The notes under the pieces were generated by a model. The model worked only from the letters and a program-made list of their open reading frames with translations, had not been told where the DNA came from and searched no databases. DNA of 64,000 nucleotides from Zerene cesonia (Eukaryota > Arthropoda > Insecta > Lepidoptera > Pieridae), in NCBI RefSeq assembly GCF_012273895.1, contig NC_052115.1:124001-188000 (forward strand), in the 5' to 3' direction. The position numbers were made by a program, and so were the translations under genes. This document shows positions 50,001 to 59,314 of this stretch, piece by piece. Position 1 is the first letter of the stretch. The number at the start of each line of letters is the position of its first letter.

Positions 50001-53000
50001 AGCCGCGCCCAGCGCCGCCGCAGCGCGCGCAGCCCCGCCGCGCCGCACGTCTCCACCGTGCCGTAGTCCACGTGCCGCACCTGCGCACCGCACCACCGCA
50101 CCACCGCGCTATTGATTCCAATGAGTTCCGGCTCCGAAAAGCGATAGGAACAAGTAGCAATTTTAAGGTTCAGAAAAGGAACGAACCAAAGGGAGGAGCA
50201 CGAAAAAAAAACCTTATTTGGAAAATATGAAAAAAATTTTAATCAACCAATCTATTTCTTTAATGAAAATAAAAACCAATCTATTTCTTTAATGAAAATA
50301 AATGTATTGTATACCACACGAATTTATCTTTACACACTTTATGATCTTAATCATTTTAGAAAATGACTAGCTGATGCGGCAAACGCTATTGTGCCGGTTA
50401 TGTTAGAAAAATTCATAAAAGTCGATAAACACCGCNNNNNNNNNNNNNNNNNNNNNNNNNNNNNNNNNNNNNNNNNNNNNNNNNNNNNNNNNNNNNNNNN
50501 NNNNNNNNNNNNNNNNNNNNNNNNNNNNNNNNNNNNNNNNNNNNNNNNNNNNNNNNNNNNNNNNNNNNNNNNNNNNNNNNNNNNNNNNNNNNNNNNNNNN
50601 NNNNNNNNNNNNNNNNNNNNNNNNNNNNNNNNNNNNNNNNNNNNNNNNNNNNNNNNNNNNNNNNNNNNNNNNNNNNNNNNNNNNNNNNNNNNNNNNNNNN
50701 NNNNNNNNNNNNNNNNNNNNNNNNNNNNNNNNNNNNNNNNNNNNNNNNNNNNNNNNNNNNNNNNNNNNNNNNNNNNNNNNNNNNNNNNNNNNNNNNNNNN
50801 NNNNNNNNNNNNNNNNNNNNNNNNNNNNNNNNNNNNNNNNNNNNNNNNNNNNNNNNNNNNNNNNNNNNNNNNNNNNNNNNNNNNNNNNNNNNNNNNNNNN
50901 NNNNNNNNNNNNNNNNNNNNNNNNNNNNNNNNNNNNNNNNNNNNNNNNNNNNNNNNNNNNNNNNNNNNNNNNNNNNNNNNNNNNNNNNNNNNNNNNNNNN
51001 NNNNNNNNNNNNNNNNNNNNNNNNNNNNNNNNNNNNNNNNNNNNNNNNNNNNNNNNNNNNNNNNNNNNNNNNNNNNNNNNNNNNNNNNNNNNNNNNNNNN
51101 NNNNNNNNNNNNNNNNNNNNNNNNNNNNNNNNNNNNNNNNNNNNNNNNNNNNNNNNNNNNNNNNNNNNNNNNNNNNNNNNNNNNNNNNNNNNNNNNNNNN
51201 NNNNNNNNNNNNNNNNNNNNNNNNNNNNNNNNNNNNNNNNNNNNNNNNNNNNNNNNNNNNNNNNNNNNNNNNNNNNNNNNNNNNNNNNNNNNNNNNNNNN
51301 NNNNNNNNNNNNNNNNNNNNNNNNNNNNNNNNNNNNNNNNNNNNNNNNNNNNNNNNNNNNNNNNNNNNNNNNNNNNNNNNNNNNNNNNNNNNNNNNNNNN
51401 NNNNNNNNNNNNNNNNNNNNNNNNNNNNNNNNNNNGGCGCAGCAGTGGCCCGCGCGCACGGCGCCCGCCGCCAGCCGCCGCTCCGCGCCCGCGCCGCGCG
51501 AGTAGTACTCCCTACGCAACGCATCGCGTCAGTGTTGCCAACCTCGACTAAGCGTCCCCCCCCTAGCGTCATCTCCAAACCCCCTCTATCCTCCTAAACC
51601 CTACACTATTTAAAAAAAATCTTATTCCAAATAGGCATCTTGTTTCAAGGATAAATTGAAAGGGAAAGAAAGTAGATTATGTTGTGTGAAAGTGAAAGTA
51701 TTATTATGCCCGCTTGAGTATTCGCTATTATAGTTTCATTTTTACCTTAACTTCATAAACTTTAATTCATCTCCTAATTTACGTAAGAAAAACCGCTAGA
51801 AAAGAATTTCCCCCTAGAAAATAACCTCAAAAAAAGGTAATTTCAGAAAAAAAACGTCAGAAATTATAACTGTTAATTGTGGGGTATACCCCAAAAAATA
51901 AGGCCCCTAATAATACCCTGTTTCATCTAACTTGGCCCCAAATTTAGGGAGAAAACCCCCAAGTTGGCGCCGCTGCATCGCGTGTACATTGCGGGCTCAC
52001 ACCGGGACGTGCCCCACCTCCACAGGAGACCGGCGTCAAAGAAAGGAGGCAGAGTCCTGTTTACTTTCCCACCCCGCCCAATCCATGCCTTCTTTCAAGT
52101 CGTCAATCCCTTGCTTATCCCTTTCCCCTTATATGCTTGCAATTTTTTTTTTCCTTTAAAGGGGACAAAGCATTGGAAGAGACACTGCCCTGCGAATGTA
52201 CACGGGCGGTGATCATCGCTTACCATCAAGCGAACCACCAGCTCAGTTGCCCTGCTGTATGCTTATGACATAAAAAATTGATTATAAAAACTAACCGCAC
52301 GCCCTGGCTTCGCTTGGTTCACTCGGGAAAAATACCTTTGTTACTTGATAGAGACAATATGAAAATTTACTATTTCTGACATTGTAGTACTTATTTCAAA
52401 ACTTCTTTCACTTTAAAACGTATGCAATCTCAAAATTAACCGAATTGCCGTTGTATAAGCGTGTGCTCTGTGGCTACTGTGGTACTCACGTCATCTCGTC
52501 CATGACGGCGTCGAGCGCGATGTTGTACGCCTCGCCCAGCCGCATCATCCAGAAGTGCGAGGGGGAGTACACCTCGCCCAGCATCACCTCCAGGTAGTCC
52601 CCCTCCTGGATGTCGTCCAGCGGCAGCTGCGAAATCGTCTCGCCCAACTGCATGCAGTCCGCGGGAAACACGTCCGGCTCCTAGAGAACATTCAAGCATA
52701 CCACTTGTGTCGCAAGTCACTGTTTTTTTATTTTATTTGTTGTATCGTGTACGAGAAATACAAGATACTCACTATACGAGTATCTCAATGTCTCGTGCGT
52801 TAGTGTCTCAAGTGTCCGCGTCTAGTGTCAGAGTCTCTTGTATTAGTGACGCGTGTACCTTATCTTATATCTCAGTGTCCGTGTCTCATGTTCAGTGTCA
52901 CGGGCGACTGCGTGTCGTGTGAGAGACCCTTGTGTCAGTGACACGTAACACTATCTCTTATCTCAGTGTTACGCGTATTCGTGTCTCCTATGTAAGTGTC

Positions 53001-55203
53001 ATAGGTGTCTGCGACTTGTGTCATAGACACTTGTTACCGTATCTCATATATGAGTGCCACATGTGTCAGCGATATGAGTGTCAGTGTCACGTGGATGTAA
53101 GTAGCGCGTGGTGCGTGCACTCGCATGGCGCAGTGTATGCGATGTGTCCTACTCACATAGGCGACGCCCGGCAGCGCGTCGTCGGTGGGCGCGGGCGCGG
53201 CGGGGGCGGGGGCGCGGCGCGGCGGGCGGGGCGCGGGGCGCGGCGGGGGCGCGGCGGCGGGCCACGCGCGCCAGTCGCCGCCGCCCGCCTGCGCCGCGCG
53301 CACGCCCGCCACCTGGCACACCACGCCGGCCACGCTCGTGAACCCGAAGCGCCCGAAGTTCAGCTCACGCCCGTACCGCGCCCTGATCACACGCACCTTC
53401 ACTAACATATCCAATAGATTTGATATTACACTAACGATTGAAGGGAATGGAAGATATTTCTTCTTTATTACAATGATACACAAATGTAACAATGAATCAA
53501 TGATGATTTCACATCACTTATAATGCAAAACTAACTTATACAAATCCAGTAAGTCGCTACACCATACTGGTTCTGGGTGTTCATAGATGATGGTTTTTAG
53601 CTCTTCTTTTATTTCTTCTAATGCTTCTTTCAAACTCCTCCCACCTGTAACCATAATATGGCAAATGAACTACCGTTTATATGGGATTTATGTATTTCAC
53701 AAATACAGGTCTTCCTCAGTTTACTCTACATTATCATATTCAATAATGACTATAATCTGGACATTTTAATAAGATGCCAATTGCCAACATGACTAGATTA
53801 TATTGCCTAAACACATTTTTATCATCCCACCATCAATTTACTACTGTAACAAACATTGCTCACCTATGGGTGATGATGGTACATGCAGAATAACAACAAC
53901 CACTTTCAAAACTATCACTTGTAAATCTATAAAATTATTAACTATAACACAATTATAATTGATAGAAATCCATTTGAAAGAACAATTTGCAACATTGGTA
54001 GTCAGTTGTGAAAATGATCACAGATGTTGAAGTTTTAGTTCTGTTGCTTGAAAATATACTACAACCAGTTCGTTTGCTTTCAGTGACTTTATCAGCAAGT
54101 CATGAAACAGACCCCAAAACTATAAAAAAATTACTCACTAGAAGATGTCTGCCGTCCAGAACTGTAGTCCTGTGACCTGGTTGATTCCACTTCATTTATA
54201 AAGTTCTGATTGCTTTGGCATGTAGGCGGCACTTTTTTCAAATTTATTTCCACTTCAGGGGAATGATGTCCATTAGTAATTCTACTCTCCTCTTCTCCAG
54301 GTACCTTTTCTATGACCTTTTGCATAATATTTAAAATTATTTTTAAGAGTTATTGCATTTCATTTTATTGATATTTTTAAGAGTTGATTGTTTTATTAAA
54401 GTGACACAGAACTCACTTTTTTTTCATCTTCCTGAACTATGACGCTTGTTATTGTTTGCTGTTCCTCTTTATTTGTTTGTTGATAATTTGGTTTTAAATT
54501 GGATTCCAACACACTTCTTCTCTTACCCCTACTGTAAAATATATTTTGGAAATAGTTAACATTTTTAACAACATTTCAAGTGGAAAATTCAGTATGCAGC
54601 CATTCATAAATCTTGTTTTAAATGTAATACTTACAATATTAATATTTTTTTATAGGAAGCAGATATAACTTAGTCATAATTAACAAACTTACAATTTAAC
54701 AAATGGTGATGTCTTCTGTTTCTGTACAAACTTATCAATATGTTTCAATGTTTCTGGCACTATTAATATCAATTCAGGATTTGTTTGAGGCCCTTGAAAC
54801 TGAAAACAAATAATTAAAGAAAATAGTCTTCTTGGTGCATTGGATAATTCATGAGTATTTCAGTTCGTATCACATAATACTCAGGCAGAAGCCTTAATAA
54901 AAAGGGAATTTTTATCAAAAAAAAAAATAATTTAAATATTGCAACATAATTTCCAGTGGAACATGTCTTTCTATAATATTCTAAATGTGATTTTTATATA
55001 AAATCGATACTCACTAAAAAACAATCACTACATCGCTCTTGTAAAAACTTAAGGGGGTCTCTATACCCAAATTTGGTCAAAGGAAGAGGAGAGCCAACCA
55101 TCTCTCTGTAGTCTTTTAGCAAAGATGTCATGTTGACCGTCACTGGACTCGAGACAACTAGGGAGCGTAGAATAGACTTTAACTTCTTAAGTTCCTCCTC
55201 CAT
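44077..55203 (-). CDS. tej: Tejas/TDRD5-like LOTUS-Tudor protein (multi-exon, gapped)
   Basis: Proteins of this family sit in germline granules and act in the piRNA pathway, with LOTUS domains contacting Vasa-type helicases (family knowledge). Exons: 55203-55015, 54799-54693, 54531-54417, 54316-54139, 53644-53536, 53430-53157, 52680-52490, 51511 into the gap, 50080-49862, 49572-49459 (or on to a stop at 49147), 45452 into a gap, and out of that gap to 44077. All visible junctions are GT-AG and phases match. LOTUS 1 covers residues 1 to about 98 (MEEELKKLKSILRSLV, GYRDPLKFLQERCSDCFL). LOTUS 2 starts near 197 (KTIIYEHPEPVWCSDLLDLY, FGRFGFTSVAGVVCQVAG). An extended Tudor domain follows: EVYSPSHFW, then VRHVDYGTVE and LLIDTSTDEDVCIQSELIKA. 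A Pro/Ala-rich linker separates them. The centre of the Tudor core is lost in the gap at 50436-51435. The C-terminus has a PAM2-like LDPNAPEY. One Tudor domain and two LOTUS domains favour tejas/TDRD5 over TDRD7. Confidence 0.8.
44335..45334. other. Assembly gap (1,000 N)
   Basis: Interrupts the C-terminal coding part of the tejas-like gene. Both edges are very GC-rich coding sequence, in line with a GC-related sequencing dropout. Confidence 0.98.
45884..46240 (+). repeat. Two tandem copies of a dispersed repeat
   Basis: Each copy, about 178 bp, starts GACTAGCTGCACCCGGCAA (the left one lacks a few bases) and ends 'gtgacacgagaattttatata'. The two are almost identical in the 'ggggtatgaaaaatagatgttggccgattctca' part. 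They lie in an intron of the tejas-like gene. Confidence 0.8.
46392..47638 (-). other. Second copy of the tejas-like Tudor exons
   Basis: This block repeats 48708-49972 almost base for base, including the intron between the exons. It contains the last Tudor exon (47222 to the stop at 46830, with a 10-N gap at 47022-47031 replacing about 49 bases). It also holds part of the preceding exon (ending 47528) up to the gap. Differences are few: a two-codon indel (EVESGV versus EVVV), a 12-base intronic indel and single substitutions, the level expected of two alleles. I read it as an unmerged haplotype next to a scaffold gap, though a genuine recent tandem duplication cannot be ruled out. Confidence 0.75.
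47639..48638. other. Assembly gap (1,000 N)
   Basis: Separates the two near-identical blocks. Sequence beyond its right edge (48639-48706) is a short 'ccgaata' repeat-rich stretch typical of an insertion. Confidence 0.98.
48708..49972 (-). other. First copy of the duplicated block (intact)
   Basis: This holds the ungapped version of the last Tudor exon, with start 49572, internal donor at 49459 and stop at 49147, and joins directly to the complete preceding exon 50080-49862. It is taken as the reference copy for the gene model. Confidence 0.75.
50436..51435. other. Assembly gap (1,000 N) inside the Tudor domain
   Basis: Coding sequence runs into it from the right (YYSRGAGAERRLAAGAVRAG) and resumes after it with VRHVDYGTVE. 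From the domain pattern perhaps only a few tens of residues are missing (inference). Confidence 0.95.
52060..52278 (-). repeat. MITE-like repeat, inverted, in an intron
   Basis: The minus strand reads 'ctgagctggtggttcgcttgatggtaagcgatgatcaccgcccgt', matching the copies at 30.2, 32.9 and 60.96 kb. Confidence 0.7.
52760..53100. repeat. Degenerate minisatellite in an intron
   Basis: Roughly three units of about 100 bases repeat the order 'cagtgac.cgt..acc..atct..tatctcagtgt ... gtgtc ... gtgtca..gac.c', so TGTGTC/AGTGTC words recur throughout. It occupies most of the intron between exons 53157 and 52680 of the tejas-like gene. Confidence 0.7.
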
Positions 55204-55795
55204 TTTGCTTATTTTACTAAAACATAAATTTTTAGATAAATAAAAAAAATTGAAGGTAGTTAATATATTACTTGGAATTGTAAGCACCTTTTTACCAATT
55301 ATATGCTAAAATAAATACTATTTCATTGCATTAAACATGTTTTTGAAATGCTATCCTGGATACGATTTTAAGTCGAATGGGTTATTATCAAACTGTAAAA
55401 AGTTTTAATATTATATATCAGAATTAATAAAGAGGTGATTTGTAGACTTTATCCTCATTATTCCTAAAATAAAAATACCGAAGAATAGAAAATTTAAACT
55501 GCACAACAACAAAATTAGCCTTATCTATAAACGTCAATGTCAGACCGGCGAATTCATAAACAAGAAAATACCATGCTTGTTTTCATATTGTTTCATCTTG
55601 ATCACAGACACAGAGTATGTTCTTGAATAGAGTAACTATCGTGGCCATATACAGTTTGGAATTTGAATTTGTCAAATACTTGCATTGTTGTTAGAAAATG
55701 TCTCAAAGACAACATTCCATTATTTTTGGAAGACAAAAACGAGACTTTTTATCTTTGACCCTAGTCAGGAAAAGTTTTTTTTATATCATCGTCAA

Positions 55796-55990
55796 CAATG
55801 GAGTCCGTGGATTACCTAATGGTAAGCGCAACCACAACTCAACGAACTCATGAATATATGAAGGCCCTGCGTATCTACAAGTGGATTGCCGTCTTTAAAT
55901 TGAAAAGGGACAAGGGCCGTTGGGTAGGTACCTACACCCTTTCGGAAGAAGGTTTTGGGGCAAGTTTAAGGTTGTGGAGATTGTGAGGAA
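55796..55990 (+). repeat. Probable MITE-like dispersed repeat
   Basis: Opens GGAGTCCGTGGATTACCTAA followed by 'tggtaagcgcaaccac', the style of short lepidopteran non-autonomous repeats. The 62-codon frame within it has no protein features. Confidence 0.45.
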
Positions 55991-56278
55991 TTGAAATGTG
56001 AGGTGAAACCACTAAGATGATTTAAATCCAATTTTAGACCTTAAGCCTGTTAGGTACCTACATATATCTCGAGTTTAATGTTTTTGGCCGTGGTGAGTTA
56101 ACATCTTACAAATATTGTACACTGTGATTCTTAGATTAAAAATATGACAATGAAAGGTTAGTGTCAATTGTCAAATGTCATTTTGATTAGAAAATTAAAT
56201 TCGACAAGAATCGAACCCGAAATCGAAAACATTAAGTCAAAAATTACGTAAGGGAATAATAGAAAATAATCAAGAACG

Positions 56279-57070
56279 ATGTCCTTTATACTTAAACGCA
56301 CGTTGGGTGCGAGTCGCAATTTGGGACGAGTTGTGCTTAGTAACAATCACGTACCAATCGTTCAACGTGTGGCGACTAAAGCAGACCAAGTAGCACAGGG
56401 CGAAACTCGACCTACTGTTGCTAAATTAGACCCCCTGCAAAAATCACAATTAATCGACTTTGGAAAGTATGTGGCTGATTGTATGCCGAAATATGTGCAG
56501 AAAGTCCAGATTACAGCGGGTAACGAATTAGAAGTTCTCATCCCCCCAGAAGGTGTTGTGCCTGTTCTGCAGTTCTTAAAGGATCATCACAGTGCTCAGT
56601 TTGCTAATTTGGTGGATATTGCCGGGATGGACGTGCCCAGCCGCCCCAACAGATTCGAAGTTATTTACAACTTACTTTCCCTGAGGTACAATGCTAGAAT
56701 CCGTGTGAAGACATACACCGATGAACTGACGCCCATTGATTCTGCCAACGAGGTATTCAAAGCAGCCAACTGGTATGAGAGAGAGATTTGGGACATGTAT
56801 GGTGTATTCTTTGCAAACCATCCTGATTTGAGGAGGATTTTGACCGATTATGGCTTTGAAGGTCATCCATTCAGAAAAGATTTCCCTCTTAGTGGATATG
56901 TGGAATTGCGTTATGACGATGAGCAAAAGCGAGTTGTGGTGGAGCCACTTGAGTTGGCCCAAGAATTTAGGAGGTTCGAGCTGAGTGCCCCTTGGGAACA
57001 GTTCCCCAACTTCAGAGGCAATCCAGTTGCTGAAGAGGTCACCAGTGCAGCTGAACCCAAAAAAGAATAA
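56279..57070 (+). CDS. NDUFS3: NADH dehydrogenase (ubiquinone) iron-sulfur protein 3
   Basis: The 30-kDa core subunit of the peripheral arm of mitochondrial complex I. At 263 residues it has the normal length. Residues 1 to about 35 are rich in Arg, Ser and Val without acids (MSFILKRTLGASRNLGRVV), a mitochondrial targeting peptide. The Complex1_30kDa domain follows, with DIAGMDVPSRPNRFEVIYNL at 113-132 and the family signature YEREIWDMYGVFFANHPDLR at 166-185. After that come RILTDYGFEGHPFRKDFPL at 186-204 and the C-terminal FRRFELSAPWEQFPNFRGNP. The coding region has no introns, unlike most neighbours, yet is intact and carries its own leader, so it is taken as the functional gene. It is divergent from the tejas-like gene (about 1.1 kb between starts) and convergent with cactin. 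Confidence 0.97.
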   Translation: MSFILKRTLGASRNLGRVVLSNNHVPIVQRVATKADQVAQGETRPTVAKLDPLQKSQLIDFGKYVADCMPKYVQKVQITAGNELEVLIPPEGVVPVLQFLKDHHSAQFANLVDIAGMDVPSRPNRFEVIYNLLSLRYNARIRVKTYTDELTPIDSANEVFKAANWYEREIWDMYGVFFANHPDLRRILTDYGFEGHPFRKDFPLSGYVELRYDDEQKRVVVEPLELAQEFRRFELSAPWEQFPNFRGNPVAEEVTSAAEPKKE

Positions 57071-57106
57071 ATACTGGTTAAATTAAATGTATAATAGTCA
57101 TAATTA

Positions 57107-57112
57107 AATAAA
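57107..57112 (+). terminator. Poly(A) signal of NDUFS3
   Basis: AATAAA about 37 bases past the stop codon, on the correct strand. Confidence 0.75.
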
Positions 57113-57119
57113 ATGCTGT

Positions 57120-57862
57120 GATGGCTTCCATGATCTTTTAATCAAATTATAGATTGATGCACAGAATTAAAGTAGGTTATTTAAAATGTGAAAATTTGTT
57201 TAATTTGTGTAAATGTGAAGCTGACAACTTATATTTGATTATTTTATTGGCAAAAATGCAAGAGAAAATATTATAATAATTTTTTTGTTTTTATTTTTAT
57301 AATCTTAAATGTGGCATAATGCATTGTGAGATATGGTATATATGGGATATGTGAGATATGGATGTTAGAATCAAAAATGTCTTATTAATAGGTATTTAGT
57401 GTTATCTGAAAAAGATGTCATTGAGCAAATCATTTATTTAAATTTTTTTAATTGCAGAGTTTGTTACACCATAACTAAAGAAGGGCTTAACAGATTTTGA
57501 TTTCTTATCTTATATATTTGTATCTGCTGGGATTGTACACCTGAAGATTGTGAATGATGGGAACTCCAAAATATTTGGTATACTCCAGTCTATACGAGTT
57601 ACTTAAAAAAAATTTAAACTCATAAAAAGTCAATCTAGGCAGAATCCAATACAGAGCAAGTGCAAGAAACTAGTTGTTATAAATTTCTTAAACCAGATAA
57701 AACAATCAATATAAATTTCGTATTTATGTTATGGCCCTGGTATGTAGAATACAATATCTATTGAGTCCATTATGTATTCATATTATGCTTTTAGTCTAAG
57801 TTTCATTTGCATCATCAGTGAAGAGTCTACTTTATAATTTTTAATATATATATGTAATAATA
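57120..57862. other. Region between convergent genes, nothing seen
   Basis: AT-rich sequence downstream of NDUFS3. I searched it for the expected last exon of cactin and did not find it. Confidence 0.6.
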
Positions 57863-58862
57863 NNNNNNNNNNNNNNNNNNNNNNNNNNNNNNNNNNNNNN
57901 NNNNNNNNNNNNNNNNNNNNNNNNNNNNNNNNNNNNNNNNNNNNNNNNNNNNNNNNNNNNNNNNNNNNNNNNNNNNNNNNNNNNNNNNNNNNNNNNNNNN
58001 NNNNNNNNNNNNNNNNNNNNNNNNNNNNNNNNNNNNNNNNNNNNNNNNNNNNNNNNNNNNNNNNNNNNNNNNNNNNNNNNNNNNNNNNNNNNNNNNNNNN
58101 NNNNNNNNNNNNNNNNNNNNNNNNNNNNNNNNNNNNNNNNNNNNNNNNNNNNNNNNNNNNNNNNNNNNNNNNNNNNNNNNNNNNNNNNNNNNNNNNNNNN
58201 NNNNNNNNNNNNNNNNNNNNNNNNNNNNNNNNNNNNNNNNNNNNNNNNNNNNNNNNNNNNNNNNNNNNNNNNNNNNNNNNNNNNNNNNNNNNNNNNNNNN
58301 NNNNNNNNNNNNNNNNNNNNNNNNNNNNNNNNNNNNNNNNNNNNNNNNNNNNNNNNNNNNNNNNNNNNNNNNNNNNNNNNNNNNNNNNNNNNNNNNNNNN
58401 NNNNNNNNNNNNNNNNNNNNNNNNNNNNNNNNNNNNNNNNNNNNNNNNNNNNNNNNNNNNNNNNNNNNNNNNNNNNNNNNNNNNNNNNNNNNNNNNNNNN
58501 NNNNNNNNNNNNNNNNNNNNNNNNNNNNNNNNNNNNNNNNNNNNNNNNNNNNNNNNNNNNNNNNNNNNNNNNNNNNNNNNNNNNNNNNNNNNNNNNNNNN
58601 NNNNNNNNNNNNNNNNNNNNNNNNNNNNNNNNNNNNNNNNNNNNNNNNNNNNNNNNNNNNNNNNNNNNNNNNNNNNNNNNNNNNNNNNNNNNNNNNNNNN
58701 NNNNNNNNNNNNNNNNNNNNNNNNNNNNNNNNNNNNNNNNNNNNNNNNNNNNNNNNNNNNNNNNNNNNNNNNNNNNNNNNNNNNNNNNNNNNNNNNNNNN
58801 NNNNNNNNNNNNNNNNNNNNNNNNNNNNNNNNNNNNNNNNNNNNNNNNNNNNNNNNNNNNNN
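57863..58862. other. Assembly gap (1,000 N)
   Basis: Lies just downstream of the last visible cactin exon and probably hides the end of that gene. Its right edge (58863-58935) is the tail of a family-A repeat. Confidence 0.97.
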
Positions 58863-59314
58863 ATAGGCACTTTTTATACCGATATTCCTACGGGATACGG
58901 ACTTACGCGGTTTCAACCGCGGGTCACAGCTAGTAGATAAATAAAATGTAACAATGTTAAAGATTTTGACTATAGTATGCACTTTGATATGTCGAGGTAA
59001 GGGCTAAATTAAATCTTTGTTGAAAGGATTCAAGGGGCCAATAAGAAAACTTAGCAATAGTGATTTGAATAAACTAATATTCGCTTCCATGAACCGAAGG
59101 ACATTATGCATACATGTACATAAGGAAATTTTTAAATCCTTGTGATCCTAAAAAGGTTAAAAACTGATCCTACCTGTGCCTTGAGGTGATTCTACTCTTA
59201 GTACAAAATTTAAACTAAATTTGCCCATTTAAAGTGGGTCAAAATCCCTAACTGAAGTGGGTTACATACAGACATACCGGTGAAGCTAATAATAAATGTG
59301 GGCACTTGACTCAC

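Noticed and set aside
49772..50230. Plus-strand frames over 49.8-50.2 kb
   Set aside because: Antisense shadows of the GC-rich Tudor exon; the minus-strand frame has Tudor motifs and splice sites.
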